Positions 29,055-39,858 of a stretch of 64,000 nucleotides of DNA are shown one piece after another (within the stretch, counting starts at the first letter, position 1; the number at the start of each line of letters is the position of its first letter). The translations under genes and the position numbers were made by a program. Source of the DNA: Pseudohongiella nitratireducens (GTDB lineage Bacteria > Pseudomonadota > Gammaproteobacteria > Pseudomonadales > Pseudohongiellaceae). The notes under the pieces are model-generated. The model made no database searches and was not told the origin of the DNA. It saw nothing but the letters and a program-made list of their open reading frames with translations. The stretch lies in contig NZ_LWHM01000016.1 in assembly GCF_001642735.1 (NCBI RefSeq), positions 124,001-188,000 on the forward strand. The letters are read 5' to 3'.

Positions 29055-32000
29055 TTACTGGGTAGCCACCTGCTTGTGCAGTTCCTGAAGTGTGTAGACG
29101 TTCAGCTGATCACCAAATTCCAGTGAATCGCAAACCGCACTGGCACTTGCCAGCGTAGTTGTGCAGAACACATCGTGGCGAAGTGCGGTACGCCGGATAG
29201 TCGAGGAATCGGCAATCGCCTGTTTGCCTTCGGTCGTGTTGACGATCAGTTGAATTTCTTCATTCTTGATCATGTCCACGATATGCGGGCGACCTTCCAT
29301 CACTTTGTTAACCCGCTTCACCGGCAGCCCTGCCGACTCAATAATAGTCGCTGTTCCCGTGGTCGCAACCAGGCGGAACCCTAGTTCATGGAAGCGACGC
29401 GCCACATCAGCAACTTTCGCCTTGTCTGCATCACGCACACTGATAAATACAGTGCCTTCACGGGCGATTTCTTCACCTGCGGCAATCTGTGACTTGGCAA
29501 ACGCTTCGGCAAACGTTTTACCGACCCCCATGACTTCACCAGTGGACTTCATTTCCGGCCCAAGAATCGGGTCAACGCCCGGGAATTTGTTGAATGGGAA
29601 CACCGCCTCTTTGACAGCATATGTCTGAGGTATGACTTCCCTGGTGAAGCCCTGCTCTGCCAGCGATGTGCCGGCCATGCAACGGGCCGCCACTTTGGCC
29701 AGTGAGGTACCAATACACTTGGATACGAATGGCACAGTTCGCGATGCGCGAGGGTTGACCTCAATGATGTACAACTCACCGTCCTGGTAAGCCAGCTGAG
29801 TATTCATCAACCCGACCACACCCAGCTCACGGGCCAGGGCTGTGACCTGTTCACGCACCAGCTCCTGTACCTCTGCCGGCAGATTGTACGGCGGCAGAGA
29901 GCAGGCTGAATCACCAGAGTGAACCCCTGCCTGCTCAATATGCTGCATGATCGCCCCAACCACCACGTCTTTGCCATCGCTGACCAGATCAACATCCAGT
30001 TCGATCGCGGCATTCAGGAACGAGTCCAACAACACCGGACTGTCATTGCCCACTTTGACCACCTTGGTCATGTAGCGGTTGAGCTCTTCCTCGTTATATA
30101 CGATCTCCATGGCCCGGCCACCCAGCACGTAAGAGGGGCGAACAACCAGCGGATAGGAAATGCGCTCGGCTTCCTCAATGCACTGTTCGACGCTGCGCAC
30201 GATGCAGTTAGGCGGTTGCTTGAGATTGAGCTTCTGAATCATCTGCTGGAAACGCTCCCGGTCTTCTGCCAGGTCGATTGCATCCGGGCTGGTACCGATC
30301 ACCGGCACACCCGCCTGCTCCAGCTGCGTAGCCAGGTTCAGCGGTGTTTGACCACCAAACTGAACAATCACGCCCTCAGGCTTTTCTATCTCCACAATTT
30401 CCAGCACATCTTCCAGCGTCAGCGGCTCGAAATACAGTCGGTCGGAAATATTGTAGTCTGTCGACACTGTCTCCGGGTTACAGTTCACCATAATGGCTTC
30501 ATAGCCATCTTCACGCATTGCCAGCGCCGCATGAACACAGCAGTAATCAAACTCGATACCCTGGCCAATACGGTTGGGGCCACCACCGAGCACGATGATT
30601 TTCTTGCGATCAGAAGGCTCTGCCTCGCACTCCTCTTCGTAACTGGAGTACATGTATGCTGTGGTCGATTTAAACTCGGCCGCACAAGTGTCAACACGCT
30701 TGTAAACCGGCCTGACACCCAGACCATGTCGATGCTCACGCACTTTTTCTTCACTGACATTCAGCAAAGCGGCAAGCCTGACATCCGAGAAACCTTTCTG
30801 TTTGAGTGAGTACATAGCATCACGATCCAGCACTTCCAGTGCCTGGCCGCTGACTTGTTTCTCAGTTTGGATAATGTCTGCGATCTGGGCCAGAAACCAG
30901 GGATCAATACCTGTCAGTTCCTGGACTTTATCCACACCCAGCCCCTGGCGGAACGCATCACCGATATAACGAATCCGGTCACTGCCTGCGTCCATCAACT
31001 CACCACGGAGAAGATCCATGGCATCACTGAGACCGGTATCCAGAATCGGGTCCAGGCCGCTAATACCGACTTCCAGGCCTCGCAGTGCCTTTTGTAAAGA
31101 TTCCTGGAACGTGCGCCCAATGGCCATCACTTCACCCACCGACTTCATCTGCGTGGTGATTCGGTCACTGGTCTCCGGGAACTTCTCAAAGGTAAAACGC
31201 GGAATCTTGGTAACTACGTAATCGATGGTCGGCTCGAATGAGGCCGGTGTCGCACCACCGGTGATTTCGTTGCTTAATTCATCCAGCGTAAATCCAACTG
31301 CCAGTTTCGCAGCAACGCGAGCAATCGGGAACCCTGTCGCTTTGGAAGCCAGTGCTGACGAACGGGACACGCGCGGGTTCATCTCAATCAACACCAGCCG
31401 CCCATTTTCCGGATTCATACCGAACTGCACGTTGGATCCACCGGTTTCAACACCAATTTCACGCAACACATCGATGGCAGCGTTGCGCAGAATCTGATAT
31501 TCCTTGTCAGTCAGGGTCTGCGAAGGGGCTACGGTAATGGAATCACCCGTGTGGACACCCATGGCATCAAAGTTTTCAATGGTACAAACAATAATGCAGT
31601 TATCTGCCTTATCCCGAACCACTTCCAGTTCGTATTCTTTCCAGCCAATCAGCGACTCATCGATCAGCAGCTCATTGGTTGGCGACAACTCCAGACCGCG
31701 GCTGCAGATCTCAACAAATTCTTCCTTGTTGTAGGCGATACCACCACCGGTACCCCCCATGGTAAAGGAGGGACGAATAATGCAGGGAAAACCAATCTCT
31801 TCCAGCGTCGCAAACGCCTCGTCCATATTGTGCGCCATACCATGTCTTGGCGTTTCCAGGCCGATCCTTTTCATGGCCTGATCAAACAGCTCGCGATTTT
31901 CTGCTTTATCAATCGCCTCTGCGGTCGCACCAATCATTTCCACGCCATATTTTTCCAGTACGCCGTGACGCTGCAGATCCAGCGCACAGTTCAGCGCAGT

Positions 32001-32279
32001 CTGACCGCCCATGGTGGGCAGAATGGCATCTGGTTTTTCCTTGGCAATGATTTTTTCCACAATCTGCCAGGTCACCGGCTCAATGTAGGTGGCATCCGCC
32101 ATGGCCGGATCCGTCATGATCGTGGCCGGATTCGAATTGACCAGAATGACGCGATAACCTTCCTCGCGCAGCGCCTGGCAGGCCTGGGCGCCAGAATAAT
32201 CAAATTCGCAGGCCTGGCCGATGACGATTGGCCCGGCGCCAATGATCAAAATACTATTGATGTCTGTACGTTTTGGCAT
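29055..32279 (-). CDS. carB: Carbamoyl-phosphate synthase large subunit
   Basis: 1074 residues (E. coli 1073). Makes carbamoyl phosphate from bicarbonate, ATP and ammonia channelled from CarA, for arginine and pyrimidines. Two homologous ATP-grasp halves are seen ([17 protein letters not shown] and [17 protein letters not shown]), an oligomerisation domain between, and a C-terminal allosteric MGS-like domain ([14 protein letters not shown]). It starts 42 bases after carA and ends at a terminator. Confidence 0.98.
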   Translation of the reverse strand: MPKRTDINSILIIGAGPIVIGQACEFDYSGAQACQALREEGYRVILVNSNPATIMTDPAMADATYIEPVTWQIVEKIIAKEKPDAILPTMGGQTALNCALDLQRHGVLEKYGVEMIGATAEAIDKAENRELFDQAMKRIGLETPRHGMAHNMDEAFATLEEIGFPCIIRPSFTMGGTGGGIAYNKEEFVEICSRGLELSPTNELLIDESLIGWKEYELEVVRDKADNCIIVCTIENFDAMGVHTGDSITVAPSQTLTDKEYQILRNAAIDVLREIGVETGGSNVQFGMNPENGRLVLIEMNPRVSRSSALASKATGFPIARVAAKLAVGFTLDELSNEITGGATPASFEPTIDYVVTKIPRFTFEKFPETSDRITTQMKSVGEVMAIGRTFQESLQKALRGLEVGISGLDPILDTGLSDAMDLLRGELMDAGSDRIRYIGDAFRQGLGVDKVQELTGIDPWFLAQIADIIQTEKQVSGQALEVLDRDAMYSLKQKGFSDVRLAALLNVSEEKVREHRHGLGVRPVYKRVDTCAAEFKSTTAYMYSSYEEECEAEPSDRKKIIVLGGGPNRIGQGIEFDYCCVHAALAMREDGYEAIMVNCNPETVSTDYNISDRLYFEPLTLEDVLEIVEIEKPEGVIVQFGGQTPLNLATQLEQAGVPVIGTSPDAIDLAEDRERFQQMIQKLNLKQPPNCIVRSVEQCIEEAERISYPLVVRPSYVLGGRAMEIVYNEEELNRYMTKVVKVGNDSPVLLDSFLNAAIELDVDLVSDGKDVVVGAIMQHIEQAGVHSGDSACSLPPYNLPAEVQELVREQVTALARELGVVGLMNTQLAYQDGELYIIEVNPRASRTVPFVSKCIGTSLAKVAARCMAGTSLAEQGFTREVIPQTYAVKEAVFPFNKFPGVDPILGPEMKSTGEVMGVGKTFAEAFAKSQIAAGEEIAREGTVFISVRDADKAKVADVARRFHELGFRLVATTGTATIIESAGLPVKRVNKVMEGRPHIVDMIKNEEIQLIVNTTEGKQAIADSSTIRRTALRHDVFCTTTLASASAVCDSLEFGDQLNVYTLQELHKQVATQ

Positions 32280-32321
32280 AAGTAAACCGTATCTGAGTTG
32301 AGTAAGCCCGGCAGGCGTGCA

Positions 32322-33467
32322 TTAACGTGCAGCGCGCTGCGTCATCAGGTCGACAAATTTATTAAACAGTGGAGCGATATCATGTGGCCCCGGACTGGCT
32401 TCAGGGTGACCCTGGAAGGCAAATGCCGGTTTATCCGTTCGCTCAATGCCCTGCAGCGACCCGTCAAACAATGAACGGTGCGTGGCACGCAGATTGGCTG
32501 GCAGCGACGCTTCGTCCACCGCAAAGCCATGGTTCTGACTGGTGATCATGACCGTTTTATCATCCAGGTTCTGTACCGGGTGATTGGCACCGTGATGCCC
32601 CAGTTGCATTTTCAGTGTTTGCGCACCACAGGCCAGCGCCAGCAACTGACAGCCAAGACAGATACCAAACACAGGGATCTCTGTTTCCAGGACTTCTTTA
32701 ATGGCAGCAATGGCATAATCACAAGGTTCTGGATCACCAGGACCGTTGGAGAGGAAAATGCCGTCCGGGTTCATCGCCAGCACTTCCGATGCCGGGGTCT
32801 GGGCAGGCACAACAGTCACGGTGCAATTACGCTCAGCCAGCATCCGCAGGATATTGCGCTTAACGCCGTAGTCCCAGGCTACCACATGGAAAGGTTTGTC
32901 ATGCTGCATCTCCGCATAGCCTTCACCGAGCTTCCACTCGCCCTCATTCCAGGCGTACTGCTGAGTGGTGGAAACTTCTTTGGCAAGGTCCATGCCTTTC
33001 AGCCCGGGGAACCCCTTGGCCTTTTCAATGGCATAGGACTCGCCTTTTTCGACCAGTTCGGCGCCACTGAGGATACAGCCATTCAGAGGGCCTTTATCGC
33101 GCAACAATCGAGTCAAACGACGAGTGTCTATCTCGGCAATGGCGACAACCTGCTCAGCCTTGAGGAACTCATCCAGATTACTCTCACTGCGCCAGCTGCT
33201 GACCATCAAAGGCAGGTTACGAATAACCAGACCTGATGCCCAGACACGTTCTGACTCATTATCCTCTTTGTTCACACCCGTGTTACCGATGTGCGGATAG
33301 GTCAGTGTCACGATCTGTCGTGCATACGACGGATCCGTCAGAATTTCCTGATAACCGGTCATGGCGGTGTTGAAAACCACCTCTCCACTGGTTACCCCTT
33401 GCATGCCAAGGGCCTTGCCTTTAAAGATACTTCCATCTTCTAGGGCTAGAACTGCTGGACTGTTCAA
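32322..33467 (-). CDS. carA: Carbamoyl-phosphate synthase small subunit
   Basis: 381 residues (E. coli 382); glutamine amidotransferase subunit. The triad Cys is in [13 protein letters not shown]; the His and Glu are in [15 protein letters not shown]. The start is a TTG at 33467 preceded by GGGAGAG; E. coli carA is also reported to use a non-ATG start. Its promoter lies upstream of a strong terminator hairpin, so the leader may be regulated. Confidence 0.97.
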   Translation of the reverse strand: MNSPAVLALEDGSIFKGKALGMQGVTSGEVVFNTAMTGYQEILTDPSYARQIVTLTYPHIGNTGVNKEDNESERVWASGLVIRNLPLMVSSWRSESNLDEFLKAEQVVAIAEIDTRRLTRLLRDKGPLNGCILSGAELVEKGESYAIEKAKGFPGLKGMDLAKEVSTTQQYAWNEGEWKLGEGYAEMQHDKPFHVVAWDYGVKRNILRMLAERNCTVTVVPAQTPASEVLAMNPDGIFLSNGPGDPEPCDYAIAAIKEVLETEIPVFGICLGCQLLALACGAQTLKMQLGHHGANHPVQNLDDKTVMITSQNHGFAVDEASLPANLRATHRSLFDGSLQGIERTDKPAFAFQGHPEASPGPHDIAPLFNKFVDLMTQRAAR

Positions 33468-33494
33468 TGTGCTCTCCCGGGTGTTAAGACAGGC

Positions 33495-33534
33495 GAAAAA
33501 AAGCGGAATGAAAGCTCGCTCTCATTCCGCTTTT
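33495..33534 (-). terminator. Terminator hairpin between dapB and carA (possible carAB attenuator)
   Basis: On the minus strand AAAAGCGGAATGA and TCATTCCGCTTTT form a 13-base stem followed by TTTT. It ends dapB transcription. Because the best carA promoter is upstream of it, carAB transcripts would also have to pass it. Confidence 0.88.
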
Positions 33535-33581
33535 AGGTATTCTGTCTCATGTGTGCTCAGTGATATTCATACTGAGCGGAA

Positions 33582-33611
33582 ATTATACGAAATAGACGCC
33601 CTCACTGTCTA
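33582..33611 (-). promoter_or_regulatory. Sigma-70 promoter for carAB
   Basis: On the minus strand TAGACA, 18 bases, then a perfect TATAAT. The likely start near 33575 falls on a GCTCAGT / ACTGAGC dyad (33555-33577), a candidate operator or leader hairpin. Confidence 0.7.
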
Positions 33612-33624
33612 CGGCGGATTCGCA

Positions 33625-34437
33625 TCAGTTGGCATCTAAGTCCAGAACATCATCGATGGAATACAACCCCGGCCCGCGACTACCCAGCCAGATAGCAGCT
33701 CTGACCGCGCCACTGGCAAAGGTCATGCGGCTGCTGGCTTTGTGACTGATTTCCAGCCGTTCGCCTTCTCCAGCAAAAATTACCGTGTGATCGCCAACAA
33801 TGTCGCCACCCCGGACCGTCGCGAAACCGATGGTCTTACGGTCTCTTTCATCGCCAATGCCTTCACGCCCATAGACGGCCACCTCATTCAGGTCACGCCC
33901 CAGGCTGTCAGCAATGACCTCCCCCATACGCAATGCCGTACCGGATGGCGAGTCTTTTTTATGGCGGTGATGCGCCTCAACGATTTCGATATCGACATCA
34001 TCCCCCAACGCCTTTGCTGCCATCTCCAACAGGCGCAGGGTCAGATTAACGCCCATGCTCATGTTTGGTGCCGTCAGGATTGGCGTTGATGCTGAGGCGC
34101 GCTCAAGCGCTGACTTTTGCTCGTCACTCAGACCCGTCGTGCCGATCACGATCGCTTTGCTATGCTTGCTGCAAAACGCCACATTCTGCATCGTTGCTTC
34201 AGGCGAAGTGAAATCAATCAGCACGTCAAAATCATCAACACAGGCAGACAGCGAATCTACTGCGATAACTTCCAGCGCCCCTGCACCAGCAATCAAACCG
34301 ATGTCCTGACCACATTGAGGATCTTCCTTTAACGTTGTACCTGCTGTTACCTGCGCGTCACCAGAACGAGCCAGCACTGCCTGCACTAATGTTCTTCCCA
34401 TGCGACCGGCTACACCGGCAATCGCGATCCTTATCAT
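33625..34437 (-). CDS. dapB: 4-hydroxy-tetrahydrodipicolinate reductase
   Basis: 270 residues; NAD(P)H-dependent step of lysine/diaminopimelate synthesis. The N-terminal Rossmann motif is [31 protein letters not shown], the catalytic [16 protein letters not shown] and the C-terminal [18 protein letters not shown] are conserved. Upstream of carA as in many pseudomonads; dnaJ, often its neighbour, is absent here. A divergent ECF sigma gene starts 155 bases away. Confidence 0.97.
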   Translation of the reverse strand: MIRIAIAGVAGRMGRTLVQAVLARSGDAQVTAGTTLKEDPQCGQDIGLIAGAGALEVIAVDSLSACVDDFDVLIDFTSPEATMQNVAFCSKHSKAIVIGTTGLSDEQKSALERASASTPILTAPNMSMGVNLTLRLLEMAAKALGDDVDIEIVEAHHRHKKDSPSGTALRMGEVIADSLGRDLNEVAVYGREGIGDERDRKTIGFATVRGGDIVGDHTVIFAGEGERLEISHKASSRMTFASGAVRAAIWLGSRGPGLYSIDDVLDLDAN

Positions 34438-34591
34438 GACAACCCTTTTTTAAGCTAAGATGTATGGAGAGGATCCATGGTACATGAAACCCGACCAGAC
34501 GATGAACCGGTCATTATAACGGCTATTCGTATTAGCCAACAGCTTTAGAGTTCGCTACTCTACCGAGCAACAGGAACTGCATTGAAATAAG

Positions 34592-35143
34592 ATGGACAAG
34601 CAACCGGTCTCAACCAACAATCAGCGCCGACAGGCTTACGAGTCGATCGTCTCTTCCTATTACCAGGACGTTTATCGTTATGCATTCTGGCTGACGCGAA
34701 ATGCCAATATTGCTGAAGACCTGGTGCAGGAGACTTTCATGCGCGCCTGGCGATCCTTTGACAGCCTGCAAAAAAGCAGCGCTGCCAAAGCCTGGCTGTT
34801 TACCATATTGCGGCGTGAGAATGCCCGTATGTATGAGCGGTACCGACCTGAACTGGTCGATATCACCGATGCCAGCCTGGCTGAAGATAAAGGCGGTGAG
34901 CCCGATCAGTTCCGGGATCGCCAGGAATTGCACCAGGCTATTCTTGGGCTGGAAAGCGACTATCGCGACCCGCTTTTGCTGCAGGTTATTGGCGGATTCA
35001 GCGGGAAAGAAATTGCCAGCATTCTCGATCTTAATAGTAATACAGTAATGACCCGACTGTTTCGCGCCCGTAGCAAGTTGCGCGACACATTAACAAGTGA
35101 AACACCCAGTGATGCCTCGACAACCCAGCAAGAGAGTCAGTGA
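34592..35143 (+). CDS. ECF-type RNA polymerase sigma factor
   Basis: 183 residues with sigma region 2 (YRYAFWLTRNANIAEDLVQETFMRAWRSF) and region 4 (LLQVIGGFSGKEIASILDLNSNTVMTRLFRARSKL), no region 3, hence an extracytoplasmic-function sigma. The partner is the DUF3379 gene three bases downstream. The signal and regulon are not visible. The start follows a weak site; the ATG at 34592 leaves a 15-residue tail before region 2. Confidence 0.9.
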   Translation: MDKQPVSTNNQRRQAYESIVSSYYQDVYRYAFWLTRNANIAEDLVQETFMRAWRSFDSLQKSSAAKAWLFTILRRENARMYERYRPELVDITDASLAEDKGGEPDQFRDRQELHQAILGLESDYRDPLLLQVIGGFSGKEIASILDLNSNTVMTRLFRARSKLRDTLTSETPSDASTTQQESQ

Positions 35144-35146
35144 CAC

Positions 35147-35926
35147 ATGAATGACCAGGAATTCAATCAACGCGCATACAGCAATCCGCGCGATGGTGGT
35201 GAGGATTTCAAGGCAGCATTAGATGCCAGCCCTGACAGACAACGTCTGGTCAGCGAGCTGCAGGCCCTGGAATATCGCCTTGAGCAGACACTGCAGGATA
35301 TCGCCATTCCAGCCAATCTGGAGGATCGCCTAAAACGTAATGGCACCCAGAGCAGCAGTAATGGCGAAAACACGGCCGAGACGCACAAACCAGTACCGGC
35401 ACCCCGGCGACACTGGCAGCGCTTCAGTCGCCCGGCAGCCATCGCTGCATCTTTGCTGATTGCCCTGTCACTGAGTTTCACCGTTCTGACCAGCAGACCG
35501 ACTGCAGCAGATATGGCGCTGGGCAACTCACTGCTCAACCACGTCCATGCAGAAAGCCGGTTCTATAATGTCGATAACAATATCCCCTGGTCATCTGCCA
35601 GCGAGGTCATGCAGCAAACCGGGGCAAGCTTTGCCTCTTTTGCGGATGTGGCGAACGAGATGAACCTGACCTTTGCTGAGTTCTGCCGTCTGATGGGCAA
35701 CGACAAACGCGGCACACACCTGGTGATACGTGGCGAACACGGACCGGTGTCTATTATGTTCATCAACCACCACCCGATCCGTGGCAAGGTGGAATTGCAA
35801 GATAGCGAACTGCGCGGCGAAGTGGTTCCCGTGGAAGATGGGTTTCTGGCAATCTTTGGCTCACCCGATGAACCTATAGCGCGCATTCGCACCCGGTTTC
35901 AGCGACAACTGACCTGGTCTATCTAA
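35147..35926 (+). CDS. DUF3379 family protein, putative anti-sigma factor
   Basis: 259 residues. A cytoplasmic N-terminal part (about 1-100) is followed by one membrane helix (about 104-122, AIAASLLIALSLSFTVL) and a periplasmic domain of about 130 residues. The periplasmic part holds EFCRLMGNDKRGTHLVIRGEHGPVSIMF in its middle, typical of DUF3379. The single-helix topology and tight coupling to the ECF sigma gene support an anti-sigma role, though the family has no direct biochemical assignment that I know of. No clear ZAS zinc motif is seen. Confidence 0.8.
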   Translation: MNDQEFNQRAYSNPRDGGEDFKAALDASPDRQRLVSELQALEYRLEQTLQDIAIPANLEDRLKRNGTQSSSNGENTAETHKPVPAPRRHWQRFSRPAAIAASLLIALSLSFTVLTSRPTAADMALGNSLLNHVHAESRFYNVDNNIPWSSASEVMQQTGASFASFADVANEMNLTFAEFCRLMGNDKRGTHLVIRGEHGPVSIMFINHHPIRGKVELQDSELRGEVVPVEDGFLAIFGSPDEPIARIRTRFQRQLTWSI

Positions 35927-35964
35927 GGCTAAACACCTGATTCAAAACCTAACAGTTATCACCT

Positions 35965-35988
35965 TACGCCTTACAATACGCCTTATAA
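35965..35988. repeat. Short 12-base tandem repeat
   Basis: TACGCCTTACAA followed directly by TACGCCTTATAA (11 of 12 identical) between the convergent DUF3379 and acyl-CoA dehydrogenase genes. No function is apparent. Confidence 0.5.
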
Positions 35989-37764
35989 TCAGAACAGTGC
36001 CGCCGGCATCGACATGACACTATCGCTGCCAGCTTCTATCTCTTTTCGCAGCGCATGTGTTTTTGGCATACAGCGTCGCAGGTAATAGTCTGCGACGTGG
36101 ATTTTCGCCTGACAGAAATCACTGTCACCTTCACCACTATCCAGCTTCGACTGCGCAGTCATGCTCATTCGCGCCCACATGTAGCCGTACATCACAATAG
36201 ATAACAGGTCCAGAAAAGGCACCGAAGCAGCGCCAACTTCGTCAGGCATTTCCACAGACGCCGAGCGCACATGAGCCACTGCCGCCTGTAAATCAGACAG
36301 GGCGTTTTGCAGCCCCTCTGCAAATGGCGCCTGACTGCCTGGCAACTCCTGCGCGAATGACTCAACTTCCCCAATCAGGTCATCCAGCATCCCTTGCCGG
36401 TCATAAACGACCTTGCGCCCCATCAGATCCAGCGCCTGGATCCCGTTAGTACCTTCATAGATTTGTGCGATGCGCGCATCCCGGACTTTTTGTTCCTGCC
36501 CCCATTCACGAACATAGCCATGCCCGCCGAGCACCTGCTGACCCAGCACGCACGCCTCAAACCCCCGGTCCGAAAAAGCAGCCTTGGCTACCGGTGTCAG
36601 CACTGCCACACGCCACTCTGCTTTTTTTCGTGACTCTGCTTCCGGGTGATAGTGAGCAATATCCAGCTGACTGCCCACATACACCGCCAATGCCCGTGCC
36701 GCCTCTGAATTGGCTCGCATGGTTAACAACATGCGCCTTACATCGGCGTGCACTAACAAGGAATCGCCAGCGTCATCCGGCGATTGTGTCCCTCTGGCAG
36801 ATCTGCCCTGCCGCCTCTCGTCTGCATACCGGGCAGCCACCTGGTAGGAGGCATCTCCCAGTGCCAGGCCCTGTAAACCAATTGTCAGACGCTCGTAATT
36901 CATCATCGTAAACATACAGGCCAGACCATTATGGGGCTCTCCGACGAGAAATCCTTTGGCCTGGTCAAAATTCATCACACAGGTTGCCGATCCCAGTAAA
37001 CCCATTTTATGCTCGATAGAACCACAACTGACGCCGTTGGTCTGATCTGGCGATTCTGGCAAATACTTAGGAACCAGAAACAAAGAGACACCTTTTGCCC
37101 CTGCCGGCGCACCAGGTAGCTTGGCAAGCACCAGATGTACAATATTATCCGTCAGATCATGCTCACCACCGGTAATGAACATTTTACTACCGGTTATCCG
37201 GTACGCCTCACCCTCTGGTTCTGCCCGCGTTTTCAACATGGACAAATCTGTGCCAGCCTGCGCCTCAGTCAGGCACATCGTGGCGGACCAGCTACCATCA
37301 TAGAGTTTCGGCAAATAGGTTTGTTTAAGTGATTCGCTGGCGTGCCTGGCAATGGCCAGTGCACCGCCTGCCGTCAACACGGCATAAAGTGCCAGCGAGC
37401 TGTTTGCTGCCATCATCATTTCCTCAATGGAAACGGTCAGCAACTTCGGCATCCCCTGACCGCCGTATTCCGGATCCCCTGACAACCCGATCCAGCCGCC
37501 AGATGCGTACGTGCGGTAAGCATCGACAAACCCTTCAGGTGTAGTGACCTGACCCGCTTCAAACTGGCAACCCTGTTCATCGCCTGACTGATTCAGGGGC
37601 GCCATCAGCGTTTCAGCAATCCTGCCAGCCTCTTCCAGCACGGAATTAATGAGATCTTCACTGAGTTCATCATTGAGATTCAGGTCAGTAAAACGGCTGG
37701 AAATCTGGAAGACATCATGCAGGATAAACTGCATGTCTTTAAGCGGTGCGCGATATTCAAACAC
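35989..37764 (-). CDS. Acyl-CoA dehydrogenase (C-terminal-extended, FadE-like)
   Basis: About 591 residues, a flavoprotein that oxidises acyl-CoA in beta-oxidation. MCLTEAQAGTDLSMLKTRAE and YRITGSKMFITGGEHDL belong to the FAD/substrate pocket; the catalytic Glu is in IYEGTNGIQALDLMGRKV; and a C-terminal extension ends the protein. The GTG at 37764 is chosen because GGGAG lies seven bases upstream and the protein then begins VFEYRAPLKDMQF, the family start; the open frame continues to 37836. A hairpin element lies 36 bases upstream of this start. Confidence 0.92.
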   Translation of the reverse strand: MFEYRAPLKDMQFILHDVFQISSRFTDLNLNDELSEDLINSVLEEAGRIAETLMAPLNQSGDEQGCQFEAGQVTTPEGFVDAYRTYASGGWIGLSGDPEYGGQGMPKLLTVSIEEMMMAANSSLALYAVLTAGGALAIARHASESLKQTYLPKLYDGSWSATMCLTEAQAGTDLSMLKTRAEPEGEAYRITGSKMFITGGEHDLTDNIVHLVLAKLPGAPAGAKGVSLFLVPKYLPESPDQTNGVSCGSIEHKMGLLGSATCVMNFDQAKGFLVGEPHNGLACMFTMMNYERLTIGLQGLALGDASYQVAARYADERRQGRSARGTQSPDDAGDSLLVHADVRRMLLTMRANSEAARALAVYVGSQLDIAHYHPEAESRKKAEWRVAVLTPVAKAAFSDRGFEACVLGQQVLGGHGYVREWGQEQKVRDARIAQIYEGTNGIQALDLMGRKVVYDRQGMLDDLIGEVESFAQELPGSQAPFAEGLQNALSDLQAAVAHVRSASVEMPDEVGAASVPFLDLLSIVMYGYMWARMSMTAQSKLDSGEGDSDFCQAKIHVADYYLRRCMPKTHALRKEIEAGSDSVMSMPAALF

Positions 37765-37799
37765 GGTCAGCTCCCTGTTCAACGGCAATCGTAATAGCG

Positions 37800-37850
37800 A
37801 GTGGGTCGTGTGCCAAGCTCGGTGACCACAGCTCACGTCCCACTAGCGTA
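37800..37850. repeat. Intergenic inverted-repeat element, copy 2
   Basis: Arms AGTGGGTCGTG (37800-37810) and CACGTCCCACT (37834-37844), one mismatch, around 23 bases, followed by AGCGTA. The arms and right border match the element at 8162-8220. It lies between the acyl-CoA dehydrogenase start and the bioD end. Confidence 0.7.
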
Positions 37851-37900
37851 CCGCCAAAAGGAAGCAGATGGAAAGCCCGACAAACCTGCCAGGCAATGCG

Positions 37901-38608
37901 TTAATCGAGCAAGGCCCGAAGAGAGAGTGCTTGCGCTGCAGTTTCAACACTGGCAGCTTCCATCCAGGGCACCTCGCCCAGCAGTGGCCCAGGCATCATT
38001 GAGGTCAGCGTCTGCACATTTTGCTCGGCCACCTCATCAGGTGCTGACAGGTGGTTAGCCACCCATCCCGCCAATGGCAACCCGTCACGACGAATCGCCT
38101 CAGCTGTCAATATGGCATGATTAATACAGCCAAGCCTGATACCGACCACCAGTATGACGGGCAACTGCATACGTGACGCCAGCCCTGACAACATTTCCCG
38201 CTCATTTAATGGTACCCGCCATCCGCCCGCACCTTCAATTACGGTCAGATCTGCTCGTTGCATCATGATCGCCTGACAAAACCCCGTTAACCGGTCCAGG
38301 CTTAAACGCCTGCCGGCCTGAGCCGCCGCAAGATGAGGCGCAATAGCGGCTGGTAAAGCCACCGGGTTCACCTGTTCATAAGGCAACTCAAGTGATGCTG
38401 AGGCCATCAATGCCAGGGCATCTTCATTTCGCCACTGCCCGTCAACTGACTCACACCCAGCAGCCACTGGCTTCATCCCGACCGTTGTTTTGCCAAGCTG
38501 GTTAGCAGCCGTCAATAATGCGGAAGAGACCAGGGTCTTGCCTACCTCGGTATCAGTGCCTGTTACAAAAAAAGCTTTTCTTGCCGCCATTGCGTTAGAT
38601 TCTCCCAT
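37901..38608 (-). CDS. bioD: Dethiobiotin synthase
   Basis: 235 residues; closes the ureido ring of dethiobiotin from 7,8-diaminopelargonate, CO2 and ATP. The P loop FVTGTDTEVGKT, MKPVAAGCE, the VIEGAGGWRVPL motif and GCINHAILTAEAI are present. ATG 38608 follows GAGGA eight bases after the bioF stop. Last gene of the bioB-F-D operon. bioC and bioH, which sit between bioF and bioD in many pseudomonads, are missing here. Confidence 0.95.
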   Translation of the reverse strand: MGESNAMAARKAFFVTGTDTEVGKTLVSSALLTAANQLGKTTVGMKPVAAGCESVDGQWRNEDALALMASASLELPYEQVNPVALPAAIAPHLAAAQAGRRLSLDRLTGFCQAIMMQRADLTVIEGAGGWRVPLNEREMLSGLASRMQLPVILVVGIRLGCINHAILTAEAIRRDGLPLAGWVANHLSAPDEVAEQNVQTLTSMMPGPLLGEVPWMEAASVETAAQALSLRALLD

Positions 38609-38616
38609 TCAAATCC

Positions 38617-39855
38617 TCAACCACGCAGATCATCAGGCAATGAAGCCAGCGCATCAAGTAGCCGCTCATAATGCTCATCCGTGTGTGCTGCGGAAAATGT
38701 GACTCGTAACCTGGCGCTGTCGGCTGGCACCGTGGGCGGCCTGATGGCGCTCACTTGCACACCCTGCTCGCGAAGATACTCACTTGCCTTGACCGCACGA
38801 TCGGCCTCCCCAAGAACGATAGCCTGAACGGGCGTCTGCGAAGGCAGAATGTTCAGCCCCAGGTTCGCAACATCTTGCTGGAAACGCATGACCAGTGACT
38901 GCAAACGCTGTTGCCGCCAGGTCTCTGAACGCAGACAGGCAAGGGCCGCTATCGTTGCCGCCGCCAATGGCGGTGGCATGGCAGTAGTATAGATATGGGT
39001 CCGGGCAAACTGGGTCAGATAATCAATCAACACCTCATCACCTGCCACAAAGGCACCTGCAGTACCCAGTGATTTTCCCAGGGTGCCGACCAGAACAGGC
39101 ACATCCGAGGCGCTTAAACCAAAATGGGACAAGGTGCCAGCACCGGTATCACCGAGACAGCCAATACCGTGCGCATCATCCACAATCAAAGTTGCCTGGT
39201 ATTTGTCCGCCAACGCCACCTGCTCAGGAAGCGGCGCCAGATCACCATCCATACTGAACACGCCATCGGTGATGATCAGGGCACGACTATCGCAATGATG
39301 CCGAATGAGCATGGCTTCCAGATCTTTGGTATCACGGTGGGCAAACCTTCGGCTGTCACCACGACTTAACCATCCTCCATCAAGCAATGAAGCGTGATTG
39401 AGCGCATCCTGAAAAATCGGCGCGCCCGGGTTGGTCAACGCATTAATCACACCGACATTCGCCATGTAGCCGGTGCTGAACAGCATCGCCTTCTGTCGGC
39501 CACAAAAATCAGCTAACGCTTCTGCCAACTCATCATGAACACGACAGTGACCGGTAACCAGGTGCGAGGCCCCGCTACCGACGCCATATTGCTCAGCAGC
39601 AACCTGCATAGCCCGAATAACATCAGGATGACTGGCCAGCCCCAGGTAATCATTGCTACAGAAGTTAACCCGTTTCTGGCCATCACCAAAAAGACTATCC
39701 GGCTGGCAAGGGCCGCAGCGCTGCAGCACCTGCCGAAGCAAATTCTGCTCAGCACGATATTGCAGCTTCTGCTGCAGTTCTGCCTTCAGTCGCTGACTGG
39801 CCCGGCTACCCTGGCTCTCCTGGCCGGTCTGGCTGGCTGGTTCTACTAACGACAT
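38617..39855 (-). CDS. bioF: 8-amino-7-oxononanoate synthase
   Basis: 412 residues; PLP enzyme that condenses pimeloyl thioester with alanine. NFCSNDYLGLASHP, GVGSGASHLVTGHCRVHDELAE, the DDAHGIGCLGDTG motif and the PLP Lys in VGTLGKSLGTAGAFV are intact. The N-terminal tail of about 35 residues is Gln/Ser rich and unconserved. Start lies three bases after the bioB stop, so translation is probably coupled. Confidence 0.96.
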   Translation of the reverse strand: MSLVEPASQTGQESQGSRASQRLKAELQQKLQYRAEQNLLRQVLQRCGPCQPDSLFGDGQKRVNFCSNDYLGLASHPDVIRAMQVAAEQYGVGSGASHLVTGHCRVHDELAEALADFCGRQKAMLFSTGYMANVGVINALTNPGAPIFQDALNHASLLDGGWLSRGDSRRFAHRDTKDLEAMLIRHHCDSRALIITDGVFSMDGDLAPLPEQVALADKYQATLIVDDAHGIGCLGDTGAGTLSHFGLSASDVPVLVGTLGKSLGTAGAFVAGDEVLIDYLTQFARTHIYTTAMPPPLAAATIAALACLRSETWRQQRLQSLVMRFQQDVANLGLNILPSQTPVQAIVLGEADRAVKASEYLREQGVQVSAIRPPTVPADSARLRVTFSAAHTDEHYERLLDALASLPDDLRG

Positions 39856-39858
39856 CGT

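Noticed and set aside
29919-30809. 296-codon open frame on the plus strand
   Set aside because: Antisense shadow of carB.
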